NCBI RefSeq assembly: GCF_019805165.1
Contig: NZ_RWIJ01000002.1
Location: 409,898 to 473,897 of the forward strand
DNA from: Azospirillum sp. 412522
GTDB lineage: Bacteria > Pseudomonadota > Alphaproteobacteria > Azospirillales > Azospirillaceae
Reading direction: 5' to 3'
Length of the DNA: 64,000 bases
Every line of letters begins with the position of its first letter. Position 1 is the first letter of the stretch. Position numbers and translations under genes: made by a program. Of the stretch, positions 21,025 through 29,995 are shown in pieces. Below the pieces are notes generated by a model. It was not told the DNA's origin. It saw only the letters and a list, made by a program, of their open reading frames with translations, and searched no databases.

Positions 21025-21061
21025 CCTTCCGTCATCCTCCTCTGCTTCGCATGTGACCGCC

Positions 21062-22273
21062 ATGACCATTTCCTCGACCCTGCCCTCCACCACCGAACGC
21101 GGGCGCATCGCGCCCGCCGAAGGGGATGCCGGGCGCCGCGACTCCTACCTGCCGTCGCCCTGCGTCCAGAACCACGCCGCCAACATCGCCGTGCTCGGCA
21201 ACGGCGATCTCGGCTGCGTCTGGTTCGGCGGCACCCAGGAAGGCATTCCCGACATCTCGATCTATTTCTCGCGGCTGGCCAAAGGGTCCGACCGCTGGAC
21301 CGACCCGGTCAAGCTGTCGGACGACCCGACCCGGTCGGAGCAGAACCCGGTGCTGTTCCCGGCGCCGGACGGCACGCTGTGGCTGTTCTACACCGCGCAG
21401 ATTTCCGGCAACCAGGACACCGCCGTCGTCCGCTGCCGCAGTTCCGCCGACCATGGGCAGAGCTGGGGTCCGATCCGCACCCTGTTCGAGGGGACGGATG
21501 GCGACGGCATCTTCATCCGCCAGCCGGTGGTGGTGCTGCCGAACGGCGACTGGCTGCTGCCGACCTTCCTCTGCCACGGCACGCCGGGCGAGAAGTGGGT
21601 GGGCGACAACGACACCAGCGCGGTGCGCATCTCCAGCGACCGCGGTGAAAGCTGGACCGAGCATGCGGTGCCGGACAGCGTCGGCTGCGTCCACATGAGC
21701 GTGGTTCCCCTGCGCGACGGCACGCTGGCCGCCTTCTACCGCAGCCGCTGGGCCGACCATGTCTACCGCAGCGTCTCCACCGACAATGGCCGGACGTGGA
21801 GCGCGCCGGTGGCGACCGAGCTGCCCAACAACAACTCCTCCATCCAGGTGACGGCGCTGGCCGACGGCCGGCTCGCCATCGTCTTCAACGAATCGGGCGC
21901 CGAGAACGCCACCGAGCGCCGCGCCTCGCTCTATGACGAGATCGAGGACGACGTGCCGGCCGGCGGTGCCGCCGCAGCGGTTGCAGCGCCCCCGGCACAG
22001 GCGTCGGCCCGCAAGGCCTTCTGGGGCGCTCCCCGCGCGCCGCTGACGCTGGCCCTGTCGGAGGATGGCGGCGTGACCTGGCCGCTGCGCCGGAACCTGG
22101 AAATCGGCGACGGCTATTGCATGACCAACAATTCCAAGGACAGCCTGAACCGGGAATTCTCCTACCCGTCGGTCACCCAGACTGCGGACGGCGATTTGCA
22201 TGTCGCCTTCACCTATTTCCGGCAAGCCATCAAATACAGCCGCGTCTCGCCCGACTGGGTGGGCAAGCGCTGA
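21062..22273 (+). CDS. Cytosolic sialidase-fold (BNR/Asp-box) protein
   Basis: 403 residues. Four Asp-box repeats are visible: SSADHGQSWG (near 136), SSDRGESWT (near 193), STDNGRTWS (near 240) and SEDGGVTWP (near 335). These mark a six-bladed sialidase propeller of the BNR_2 type. No signal peptide is present, so unlike secreted sialidases it should act in the cytoplasm. An Ala/Pro-rich stretch around 300-315 interrupts the third blade region. Start choice is uncertain: a GTG at 21053 is in frame and neither start has a strong ribosome site. Its reaction is unknown; glycoside or lyase-type processing of an imported sugar acid is plausible. Confidence 0.8.
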   Translation: MTISSTLPSTTERGRIAPAEGDAGRRDSYLPSPCVQNHAANIAVLGNGDLGCVWFGGTQEGIPDISIYFSRLAKGSDRWTDPVKLSDDPTRSEQNPVLFPAPDGTLWLFYTAQISGNQDTAVVRCRSSADHGQSWGPIRTLFEGTDGDGIFIRQPVVVLPNGDWLLPTFLCHGTPGEKWVGDNDTSAVRISSDRGESWTEHAVPDSVGCVHMSVVPLRDGTLAAFYRSRWADHVYRSVSTDNGRTWSAPVATELPNNNSSIQVTALADGRLAIVFNESGAENATERRASLYDEIEDDVPAGGAAAAVAAPPAQASARKAFWGAPRAPLTLALSEDGGVTWPLRRNLEIGDGYCMTNNSKDSLNREFSYPSVTQTADGDLHVAFTYFRQAIKYSRVSPDWVGKR

Positions 22274-22361
22274 CCGGCGATGGGAGCGTCACCCGCAAAG
22301 CCTTCTGCAACGCCTTTCGGGGCGCTCCCGCCCGCTTCCTCCTTCTCCGGGGACTTGTCCC

Positions 22362-23126
22362 ATGACCATGACCGCCGAGGCCGTTCTTGCGGCCGCCGAT
22401 GCGCTGCTCGCCGCGCGGCGCGACAACCGCCCGCTCGATGCGCTGCCGCCCGCAGCACAGCCGGCCGACAAGGCCGACGCCTACGCCATCCAGACAGAGG
22501 TCGCCCGCCGCATCGGCCCGGTGACCGCCTGGAAGGTCGGCGCGTCGGCCCCCGCCGCCGAACCGTCGAGCGCGCCCATCCATGCTGACACGCTGTTCTT
22601 CGACACCGAGACGCTGCCCGCCGCGATGTTCCGCGTCATCGGCATCGAGGCGGAGATCGTCTATCGCCTGAAAAGCGACCTGCCCGCCCGTGAGGAACCG
22701 TGGACACGCGACGAGGTGCTGGACGCCGTCGGTTCGGTCCATCCCGCCTTCGAGATCTGCGACAGCCGCTTCGCCGCCTACGGATCGCAGGGACCGTTCG
22801 CCTCGCTGGCCGATCAGGCCAACCATGGCGCTCTGATCGTCGGCGCGGCCACCGCCGACTGGCGCCGCATCGACCCGGTGACCCAGCCGCTGACGCTGGA
22901 CATCGCCGGCGAGCGCCGGATCGACGTGATCGGCGGCAACAAGGCCGGCGATCCGATCCGCCTGCTGGCCTGGCTCGCCAATAATGGCGCCAAGCCCTTC
23001 GGCGGGCTGCATGCCGGCGACACGGTGACAACCGGATCCTGCACCGGAACGATCTTCATCCAGCCCGGCAGCCGCGCCGTCGCCGACTTTCCCGGCCTGG
23101 GCCGCATCGGGCTGACCGTGGCATGA
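22362..23126 (+). CDS. FAH-family 2-keto-4-pentenoate hydratase-like protein
   Basis: 254 residues. Metal-binding acidic residues appear in GIEAEIVYRL (near 90) and FEICDSRF (near 131), and the C-terminal HAGDTVTTGSCTG (near 217) is typical of the MhpD/fumarylacetoacetase superfamily. Members hydrate, decarboxylate or cleave 2-oxo acids. The gene overlaps the next one by four bases (ATGA). In this operon it may process a 2-keto-3-deoxy acid released by the other enzymes. Confidence 0.86.
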   Translation: MTMTAEAVLAAADALLAARRDNRPLDALPPAAQPADKADAYAIQTEVARRIGPVTAWKVGASAPAAEPSSAPIHADTLFFDTETLPAAMFRVIGIEAEIVYRLKSDLPAREEPWTRDEVLDAVGSVHPAFEICDSRFAAYGSQGPFASLADQANHGALIVGAATADWRRIDPVTQPLTLDIAGERRIDVIGGNKAGDPIRLLAWLANNGAKPFGGLHAGDTVTTGSCTGTIFIQPGSRAVADFPGLGRIGLTVA

Positions 23127-23848
23127 TGGGAGCCGCGCAGATGAATACTGAGCGTCCGCCCCGCCGCGCCCTCGTCACCGGGGTCAGTTCGGGGATCGGT
23201 GCGGCCATCGCCGAACGGCTGTTGCAGGACGGCTGGCTGGTCGAGGGAATGAGCCGGTCGGCCCCCGCCATCGAGCATCCGAACCTGCGCTTCACGTCCG
23301 CCGACCTGATGGTGCCGGACTCCGTGGCGGAGGCGCTGGCCACACTGCCGCCAGCCCATGCGCCGGTCGATGCGCTGGTCCATGCCGCCGGTGTCATGCG
23401 CGTCGGCAAACTCGGCGAGCTTGCCGCGGATGACGCAAGGGCGATGTGGCGCCTGCATGTGGAGGCGTCCACCCAACTGGTCGAGCATGTCGTCTCCCGC
23501 ATGCCGGACGGCGGCGGACGTGTCGTCCTGATCGGCAGCCGCACCGCCCAGGGCGCCGCCGGCCGCAGCCAATATGCGGCGACCAAGGCGGCGATGGTCG
23601 GGCTTGCCCGTTCCTGGGCGCTGGAACTGGCGCCGCGCGGCATCACGGTGAATGTGGTGGCGCCGGGGGCGACCGACACCCCGATGCTGAAGGACCCCAA
23701 CCGCACCGGCCTGCCGCCGAAGCTTCCGCCGATCGGCCGCTTTGTCAAGCCGGAGGAGGTGGCGGCGCTGACCGCCTTCCTGCTGTCGGACTCCGCCGCC
23801 GCCATCACCGGGCAGCAGCTCCTGGTCTGCGGCGGAGCGTCGCTTTAA
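23123..23848 (+). CDS. SDR-family oxidoreductase, last gene of the acid-sugar operon
   Basis: 241 residues as annotated. The TGVSSGIG cofactor loop is at about 19-26, HAAGV near 90, and YAATK at about 152-156 is the active site. The ATG at 23123 overlaps the hydratase stop; an ATG at 23141 has a better-spaced GGGAG site and may be the true start. It probably oxidises the sugar acid or reduces a keto intermediate. The stop codon overlaps the convergent tauR stop by three bases. Confidence 0.85.
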   Translation: MMGAAQMNTERPPRRALVTGVSSGIGAAIAERLLQDGWLVEGMSRSAPAIEHPNLRFTSADLMVPDSVAEALATLPPAHAPVDALVHAAGVMRVGKLGELAADDARAMWRLHVEASTQLVEHVVSRMPDGGGRVVLIGSRTAQGAAGRSQYAATKAAMVGLARSWALELAPRGITVNVVAPGATDTPMLKDPNRTGLPPKLPPIGRFVKPEEVAALTAFLLSDSAAAITGQQLLVCGGASL

Positions 23849-25329
23849 GCCGTGCCGCTCCGCAGCACCGCCCCCAGCCGGCGCAATCCCGGCTCGATCC
23901 GGTGGGTGGCGATGGAGGTGAAGCCGAGGCGGAAGTAGCGCCGTCCCTCGGCGGGATCGAGGAAGAAGATGTCGCCGGCCTCGATCAGAACGCCCTGGTC
24001 GCGCGCCCTGCGGACGAGGTCTCGGCTGTCCAGGCCGGGCGGACCTTCGATCCAGAAGCTCTTGGCGCCGAAATCGCGGCGGAACCGGAATCCCGGCAGG
24101 CAGTCCGGCAGCAGCTCGGCGATCCGTCCGGCCCGCTCCTCCAGCACGGCGGCGGTCCGGCGCAGATGCTGGCGGTAATGGCCGAGCTGGATGAAGGTGG
24201 CGAGGCTGCGCTGGTTGTTGGTCGGCGGGTGGCGCAGCATCAGCCGCCGCAGGACGCGCAGCTCGTCGATCACCGGCTTCGGCGCCACGACGTAGCCGAT
24301 GCGCAGGCCCGGCGCCAGGATCTTGGAGAAGCTGCCGGTGTAGATCACCCGGTCCGCCCGGTCGAGGCTCTTAAGGCAGGGCAGGTCGGCGTCCCCCTCG
24401 ACCGACAGGTCGGATTCGTAATCGTCTTCGACCAGCACGACATCATGGCGGCAGGCGGCCTCCAGAAGCTCGCGCCGCCGACCGACCGGCATGACCGCCG
24501 TGGTCGGGCACTGGTGCCCCACCGTCACGAAGGCGACCCGGCGGCCGGCGAACACCGCGTCGGGCACGACGCCGAAGCCGTCGCAGGTCAGCGGCCGCAG
24601 GTCCGTGGTCGCCATGCCGACCATGTGCCGCACGTCGGGATAGCCGGGATTCTCGATGCCGACCGGCGTGTCTCGCCCGACCAGAAGCTGGACCAGCATC
24701 GACAGCGCATGCTGCGAGCCGATGGTGATGATGATCTCCCCCGGACCGGCGAAGATGCCGCGCCGGGGCAGCACCTTGTGGCGCAGCTGGTCCAGCAGGT
24801 CGGGATCGTCGTCGTCGATCATGTCGCGGGCCCAGCGGGTGATCTCCTGCACGCTGGAGGCCGCCTTGACGCTCTCCCGCCACGGGTTGGTCGGGAACAG
24901 GCTGGGATCGAACTGCCCGAACAGGAAGGGATAGGGATAGTCCATCCAGTTGCGCGGCTTGGTGATCTGCGGCAGCCGGGACGGCCGGATGGCGAAGCGC
25001 GCCGCCCATTCCCCGGCCTTGTCCGCCGCGGCTTCGGCGCTTGCCTGTCCCGAAGCCGGCCGGTCGTCCAGCGAGGCGACGAAGCAGCCGCTGCGTTCGC
25101 GCGAAACCAGCAGGCCGTCGTCGATAAGGGTCTGGTAGGCGGCGTTGACGGTGTTGCGCGAGATGCCGAGCGCCTCGGCGAGGCTGCGGCTCGACGGGAC
25201 CCGCATGTCGGGCGCCAGCAGGCCGGTCTCGATCGCCTCGGCGACGATGCCGCGGACACGGGCGCTCAACCCCTGCGGGTCGCGTTCCATCGTGCCGAAA
25301 AGAAGCCGCCAGGCGGTGTCGATCTGCAT
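23845..25329 (-). CDS. tauR: MocR-type (GntR/aminotransferase) taurine regulator
   Basis: 494 residues. An N-terminal GntR winged helix (about 20-85, VPSSRSLAEALGISRNTV) is joined to an aminotransferase-fold domain (about 120-485). The PLP lysine is in GSFSKILAPGLRIGY near residue 322. MocR proteins of this type activate amino-compound catabolism; TauR of Rhodobacter activates taurine genes. The gene is divergent from tauABC and the taurine aminotransferase, and CTGGAC direct repeats lie between. Start 25329 follows AAGGAGGA; the longer reading frame upstream is antisense to tauA and not real. Confidence 0.88.
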   Translation of the reverse strand: MQIDTAWRLLFGTMERDPQGLSARVRGIVAEAIETGLLAPDMRVPSSRSLAEALGISRNTVNAAYQTLIDDGLLVSRERSGCFVASLDDRPASGQASAEAAADKAGEWAARFAIRPSRLPQITKPRNWMDYPYPFLFGQFDPSLFPTNPWRESVKAASSVQEITRWARDMIDDDDPDLLDQLRHKVLPRRGIFAGPGEIIITIGSQHALSMLVQLLVGRDTPVGIENPGYPDVRHMVGMATTDLRPLTCDGFGVVPDAVFAGRRVAFVTVGHQCPTTAVMPVGRRRELLEAACRHDVVLVEDDYESDLSVEGDADLPCLKSLDRADRVIYTGSFSKILAPGLRIGYVVAPKPVIDELRVLRRLMLRHPPTNNQRSLATFIQLGHYRQHLRRTAAVLEERAGRIAELLPDCLPGFRFRRDFGAKSFWIEGPPGLDSRDLVRRARDQGVLIEAGDIFFLDPAEGRRYFRLGFTSIATHRIEPGLRRLGAVLRSGTA

Positions 25330-25514
25330 GGTGCAACCGTCCTCCTTGCTTGGGCCATCGCGTGTGGCCGCCTGCCCCGGTATGCGGGAAAGCAAGAAGG
25401 GTGCCGCCCGGCGGGGGCCGGAATCTCCAGCGACCCGGCGGGTCCGGCGAGGATCGGGCGGGCGCTTGCCCAAACGGGCGCCACATGGCGCGGGATGCGG
25501 CAGAGCCGAGGCCG

Positions 25515-25609
25515 CTGGACCAGTGGCCGCCGCAAACCGGGGGGATCTGGACCTTTCGGCAGGGGGCGAGGACGGGTCCAATGGCCGCATCGGATCGATC
25601 GGCCTGGAC
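25515..25609 (+). promoter_or_regulatory. CTGGAC direct repeats, probable TauR sites
   Basis: CTGGAC occurs at 25515-25520, 25547-25552 and 25604-25609, all in the same orientation within the 291-base tauR-tauA gap. The first two are 32 bases apart, about three helical turns. The middle copy reads CTGGACCTTT, close to the CTGGACYTAA direct repeats I recall for TauR of Rhodobacter. The third copy touches the tauA ribosome site. Confidence 0.6.
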
Positions 25610-25620
25610 GGAGACCCGCC

Positions 25621-26628
25621 ATGACCTTCAGCAAGACCCTGCTCGCCACCGCCTTCGTCGCCATCGGCGCGCTGTTCGGCGCCGCCGCCCCGGCCATCGC
25701 CGCGGAGAAGACCGTCACCTTCGCCTATCAGGACATGATGACCCCCATCCGCGTCCTGATGGAAAGCGGGGATCTCGAGAAGAAGACCGGCTATGCCGTG
25801 AAGTGGGTCAAGTTCGGCGGCGGCGGCGACGTCATCCGTGCCATGTCGTCGGGCAACGTCGACATCGGCGAGGCCGGGTCCTCCCCCATCGCCGCGGCGG
25901 CCTCGCAGGGGCTTCCCATCACGCTGTTCTGGATCCTCGACGACATCGCCAACGCCGAACAGCTCGTCGTCCGCAACGGCAGCGGCATCAAGTCGATCGC
26001 CGACCTGAAGGGCAAGACGGTCGCGGTGCCCTTCGTCTCGACCTCCCACTACCAGCTGATGTACGCGCTGCAGGAGGCCGGGTTGTCTGGCAAGGACGTC
26101 AAGCTGCTGAACATGCGCCCGCCGGAGATCGCCGCGGCGTGGGAGCGCGGCGACATCGACGCCACCTTCATCTGGGCGCCGGTCCTGACCACGGCGAAAA
26201 AGAACGGCACCGTCATCGCCAGCGCCGGCGACTTCGCCAAGAAGGGCAAGGCGACCTTCGACGGCATCATCGCCACCAAGGCCTTCATGGCCGCCAACCC
26301 CGACTTCATGACCACCTTCGTCAAGCTGCTGGCCGCGGCGGACGCCGATTACGCCAAGACCGGCGACAGCTGGACCGCGACGTCGCCGCAGGCCGCCGCC
26401 ATCGCCAAATGGACGGGCGCCGCCCCGGCCGACGTGCCGGACGGGCTGGCCGCCTACCGCTTCCCGACCCTGGAGGAGCAGGCGTCCAAGGAGTGGCTGG
26501 GCGGTGGCGCCGCCGAGGCGCTGAAATCGACCGCCGAGTTCCTGAAGAGCCAGGGCCGCGTCACCGAACTGGCCCCCGACTACGGCCCCTTCGTCACCGC
26601 CGACGTGGTCAAGGCGGCGGCCAAGTAA
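25621..26628 (+). CDS. tauA: Taurine ABC transporter, substrate-binding protein
   Basis: 335 residues. A Sec signal peptide ends at about residue 28 (AIAAEK). The mature protein has the SsuA/TauA fold, with EAGSSPIAAAASQGLPI near residue 80 and VPFVSTSHYQL near 138, both characteristic of TauA. It acts in the periplasm and delivers taurine to TauBC. The ATG at 25621 follows a GGAGA site; the frame extending upstream to 23446 is not coding. Confidence 0.9.
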   Translation: MTFSKTLLATAFVAIGALFGAAAPAIAAEKTVTFAYQDMMTPIRVLMESGDLEKKTGYAVKWVKFGGGGDVIRAMSSGNVDIGEAGSSPIAAAASQGLPITLFWILDDIANAEQLVVRNGSGIKSIADLKGKTVAVPFVSTSHYQLMYALQEAGLSGKDVKLLNMRPPEIAAAWERGDIDATFIWAPVLTTAKKNGTVIASAGDFAKKGKATFDGIIATKAFMAANPDFMTTFVKLLAAADADYAKTGDSWTATSPQAAAIAKWTGAAPADVPDGLAAYRFPTLEEQASKEWLGGGAAEALKSTAEFLKSQGRVTELAPDYGPFVTADVVKAAAK

Positions 26629-26672
26629 CGGTCTGCCTTTAACCCCCTCCCCCTCAAGCCGGGAAGCCAGCC

Positions 26673-27497
26673 ATGCTCGAAGTCCGCAATGTCAGCGTCC
26701 AGTATGGCGGCGGGGAGAGCGCCACCGTCGCCCTGTCCTGGGTCGATCTGACCATCGAACCGGGGGAATTCGTGGTGGCGCTCGGCGCGTCGGGCTGTGG
26801 CAAGACCACCCTGCTGTCCTGCATCGCCGGCTTCCTGCCGCCGACGGACGGGGAGATCCTGCTCGACGGCAAGCCGGTCACCGGGCCGGGGGCCGACCGC
26901 GGCGTGGTGTTCCAGCGCCACGCCCTGATGCCCTGGCTGAGCGTGGCCGACAATGTCGCCTTCGGCCTGAAGATGCAGGGCATGGGCAAGGCGGAACGCG
27001 GCCGGCGCGCCCGCAGCATGCTGGAACTGGTCGGGCTGGCGTCCTTCGCCGACAAGCGGATCTACGAGCTGTCGGGCGGCATGCAGCAGCGCGTCGGCAT
27101 CGCCCGCGCGCTGGCCGCCGACCCGCGCATGCTGCTGATGGACGAACCGCTGGGCGCGCTCGACGCCTTCACCCGCGAACAGATCCAGGAACTGATTCTG
27201 CGGGTGTGGGCGGAGACGCGGAAGATGGCCTTCTTCATCACCCACGAGGTGGAGGAGGCGATCTTCCTGGCGACCAAGCTGATCATCATGACCCCGCGCC
27301 CCGGCCGGATCGCCGAGACGATCCCGCTGGACTTCAGCCGGCGCTTCCTGGCCGGGCAGGATGCACGGTCGGTCAAATCCTCTCCCGACTTCATCGCCAT
27401 GCGCGAGCGGGTGCTGGGCTTCATCCACGAGCGAAGCGAGCAAGGGCACGAGCGAAGCGACAGCGGCAGCGCCGCCGCCACAGGAGAGGCCGCATGA
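26673..27497 (+). CDS. tauB: Taurine ABC transporter, ATPase
   Basis: 274 residues. Walker A is [10 protein letters not shown] (about 33-42), the Q-loop is FQRHALMPW, the signature is LSGGMQQR (near 131) and Walker B is [12 protein letters not shown] (near 151). It powers uptake with TauC at the inner membrane face. The C-terminus carries an imperfect tandem 21-base duplication coding two HERS segments, which is not a normal family feature. It overlaps tauC by four bases. Confidence 0.92.
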   Translation: MLEVRNVSVQYGGGESATVALSWVDLTIEPGEFVVALGASGCGKTTLLSCIAGFLPPTDGEILLDGKPVTGPGADRGVVFQRHALMPWLSVADNVAFGLKMQGMGKAERGRRARSMLELVGLASFADKRIYELSGGMQQRVGIARALAADPRMLLMDEPLGALDAFTREQIQELILRVWAETRKMAFFITHEVEEAIFLATKLIIMTPRPGRIAETIPLDFSRRFLAGQDARSVKSSPDFIAMRERVLGFIHERSEQGHERSDSGSAAATGEAA

Positions 27498-28375
27498 AAC
27501 CCACCGCTGCCGAACGGCCGCAATCCGCCAAAGGCCTGAGCACGGGCCTTGCCGGCGTTCCCACCGGGCTGGTGCCGCTGGGCCGGCTGCGCCGCCGGAT
27601 GCAGGGCTTCCGCTCCCAGCCGGCGCTGATCAGCATGGCGGCCATCCTGGCGGCGCTGGCCCTGTGGGCAGCGCTGACGAGCCAGGGCGTGGTGAAGCCG
27701 CTGTTCCTGCCGAAGATCGGCACGGTCTTCCAGGCCTTTCTCGACGCGGTGGACGGGCGGATCGACGGGGCGCCGCTGGCCGAGCACATCGCCATGAGCC
27801 TGCTGCGTGTGGTCAGCGCCTTCCTGCTGGCAGCGTTGATCGGCATCCCCGTCGGGCTGGCGACCGGGCTCAGCCCGGCCCTGCGCGCCGCGCTCGACCC
27901 CTTCATCGAGTTCTACCGGCCGCTGCCTCCGCTGGCCTACCTGCCGCTGGTCATCATCTGGTTCGGCATCGGCGAGACGTCGAAGATCCTGCTGATCTTC
28001 TTCGCCTGCTTCGCCCCGGTGGCGCTGGCTGCCCGGGCCGGCGTGTCGGCGGCGGCGGCCGACCAGGTCAATGCCGCCCGCGCGCTGGGCGCCAGCCGCT
28101 GGCAGGTGGTGGTGCATGTGGTGCTGCCGGCGGCCCTGCCCGACATCCTGGTCGGCCTGCGCATCGGCATGGGAGTGGGCTGGACGACGCTGGTCGCGGC
28201 CGAGATGGTCGCCGCCTCCACCGGCATCGGACAGATGGTGCTGAACGCCTCCAACTTCCTGCGCACCGACATCGTGCTGATGGGGATCTTCGTGATCGGC
28301 GTCTTCGCCGCCCTGTTCGAATTCGGCATGCGCTGGCTGGAACGCCGTCTGGTGCCCTGGAAGGGCAAGGTCTGA
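27494..28375 (+). CDS. tauC: Taurine ABC transporter, permease
   Basis: 293 residues, six membrane helices. The permease EAA-type loop reads [21 protein letters not shown] near residue 196. This is the SsuC/TauC branch of the binding-protein-dependent permease family. It starts inside the tauB stop codon (ATGA overlap), showing translational coupling. Confidence 0.91.
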   Translation: MKPTAAERPQSAKGLSTGLAGVPTGLVPLGRLRRRMQGFRSQPALISMAAILAALALWAALTSQGVVKPLFLPKIGTVFQAFLDAVDGRIDGAPLAEHIAMSLLRVVSAFLLAALIGIPVGLATGLSPALRAALDPFIEFYRPLPPLAYLPLVIIWFGIGETSKILLIFFACFAPVALAARAGVSAAAADQVNAARALGASRWQVVVHVVLPAALPDILVGLRIGMGVGWTTLVAAEMVAASTGIGQMVLNASNFLRTDIVLMGIFVIGVFAALFEFGMRWLERRLVPWKGKV

Positions 28376-28396
28376 CGCAGGCAAGGTCGCACCCTC

Positions 28397-29149
28397 ATGT
28401 CCATGATCCTCTTCGGGGGCGTGACCTTCCTCGCCGCCGCCTTCCGCGGGGTGACGGGGTTCGGATACGCCCTGATCGCGGCGCTGGGGCTGCTGTTCCT
28501 GCCCTCGCCCGCCGCCGGCATCCCCTTCATCCTGGTCAGCGACCTGCTGTTGACCGGATTCCTGCTGCTGGACCGCGGACAGGCGGCGGTGGATTGGACG
28601 GCGGCGGGGCTGCTGCTGGCGATGGGCTTCGCCGGCGCGCTGTGCGGCAGCCTGATCGCCGCCGGGCTGGACGACGGGACCTCGCGGGTGCTGATCGCCG
28701 CGACCGTCTTCGTGGCCGCCTGCGTCGCCCTGGTGCGCGAACCGCCGCATTGGCTGCGGCACCGGGCCATCGGCGCGGGCATCGCCTTCGCCGTCGGGGT
28801 GCTGCTGGCCGCCTTCGCCGTCGGCGGGCCGCTGATTGCGGCATGGCTGCTGGCCGGCGGACGGGACCGCCGCACGATCAAGGGCACGCTGGCGGTTTTC
28901 TTCGGCGCGGTCGACGCGCTGAGCCTCGCCGGCCGTGCTATGGTGGGGGCGATCGACCCCGGCGTGGTCGGGCTGCTGGCGGCCTACACGGCCCCCACGC
29001 TCGCCGGCTTCGCCGCCGGCCGGCTGCTGGCCGCCCGCCTCAGCTTCGACGGCTGGCGGCGGCTGGCCTCCGGGGGTCTGGTCGCCGTGGCGGTGGCGGG
29101 CCTGATCCAGACCGCCGTCACGCTGGGCCTGAGCTACACTCCGTCATGA
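28397..29149 (+). CDS. isfE: TauE/SafE-family sulfonate/sulfite exporter
   Basis: 250 residues with about eight membrane helices and the family's N-terminal GVTGFGYAL motif near residue 19. TauE/SafE proteins export sulfite, sulfoacetate or other sulfonates. Placed between tauC and a sulfoacetaldehyde-reductase-like gene, it matches the position and role of IsfE, the proposed isethionate exporter in taurine nitrogen assimilation. Family is clear; the exported compound is inferred from context. Its stop codon lies 14 bases before the next start. Confidence 0.82.
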   Translation: MSMILFGGVTFLAAAFRGVTGFGYALIAALGLLFLPSPAAGIPFILVSDLLLTGFLLLDRGQAAVDWTAAGLLLAMGFAGALCGSLIAAGLDDGTSRVLIAATVFVAACVALVREPPHWLRHRAIGAGIAFAVGVLLAAFAVGGPLIAAWLLAGGRDRRTIKGTLAVFFGAVDALSLAGRAMVGAIDPGVVGLLAAYTAPTLAGFAAGRLLAARLSFDGWRRLASGGLVAVAVAGLIQTAVTLGLSYTPS

Positions 29150-29163
29150 GGAACCATCTTAGA

Positions 29164-29952
29164 ATGTCGAACTTCGCCCCGAAAACCTTCGCTCCGAAGA
29201 CCGCCATCGTCACCGGCGCCACCTCCGGCTTCGGCGACGCCATCGCCCGGCGGCTGGTCGCGGAAGGCTGGCGGATCGTCGCCACCGGCCGGCGCCGGGA
29301 CCGGCTGGATGCCCTGGTCGAGGCGCTGGGCGGGCCGGATGTCGTCCATCCGCTGTGCTTCGACATCCGCGACGAAGAGGCGACGCGCGCCGCCCTGGCC
29401 TCCCTGCCGGAAGCGTTCGCCGACATCTCGGTCCTGGTCAACAATGCCGGGCTCGCGCTGGGCACCGGTGCCGCACAGGACTGCGACCTGGAGCAGTGGC
29501 GGACGATGATCGACACCAACGTCACCGGTCTGGTAACCATCACCCGGCTGCTGCTGGACCGGCTGATCGCGCAGCGCGGGCTGATCGTCAACCTCGCCTC
29601 CGTCGCCTCCAACTGGCCCTATCCCGGCGGCAACGTCTATGGCGGCACCAAGGCCTTCGTGAAGCAGTTCTCGCTCGGCCTGCGTTCCGACCTGTCGGCC
29701 CAGGGGGTGCGCGTGACCTCCATCGAGCCCGGCCTGTCGGAAAGCGAATTCACCCTGGTGCGCACCGGCGGCAACAAGGCCGCCTACGACGCGCTCTATG
29801 CCGGGGCCGACCCGCTGCAGCCCGAGGACATCGCCGAGACGGTGCGCTGGGTGGTCTCGCTGCCGCCGCACGTCAACATCAACAGCGTTGAGATCATGCC
29901 GGTGAGCCAGTCCTGGTCGCCGTTCAAGATCCACCGCGACACGCCTGCCTGA
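29164..29952 (+). CDS. isfD: SDR reductase, probable sulfoacetaldehyde reductase
   Basis: 262 residues from ATG 29164, which has a GAGGAA site nine bases upstream; ATG 29146 overlaps the previous stop and is an alternative. The loop TGATSGFG is at about 18-25, followed by RRRDRL, an NADP(H)-preferring feature. NNAGLALG is near 94 and YGGTK near 159. It is closest in pattern to YdfG-type NADPH reductases, the family that includes IsfD. Between tauABC and the taurine aminotransferase, reduction of sulfoacetaldehyde to isethionate is the natural role. Confidence 0.82.
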   Translation: MSNFAPKTFAPKTAIVTGATSGFGDAIARRLVAEGWRIVATGRRRDRLDALVEALGGPDVVHPLCFDIRDEEATRAALASLPEAFADISVLVNNAGLALGTGAAQDCDLEQWRTMIDTNVTGLVTITRLLLDRLIAQRGLIVNLASVASNWPYPGGNVYGGTKAFVKQFSLGLRSDLSAQGVRVTSIEPGLSESEFTLVRTGGNKAAYDALYAGADPLQPEDIAETVRWVVSLPPHVNINSVEIMPVSQSWSPFKIHRDTPA

Positions 29953-29995
29953 TCCCGCCCCAACCGGCACCGCATCCCACCCGAGGAGAAGACCG

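Noticed and set aside
23446..25620. Plus-strand frame continuous with tauA
   Set aside because: It runs antisense to tauR; tauA starts at 25621 with a signal peptide and ribosome site.
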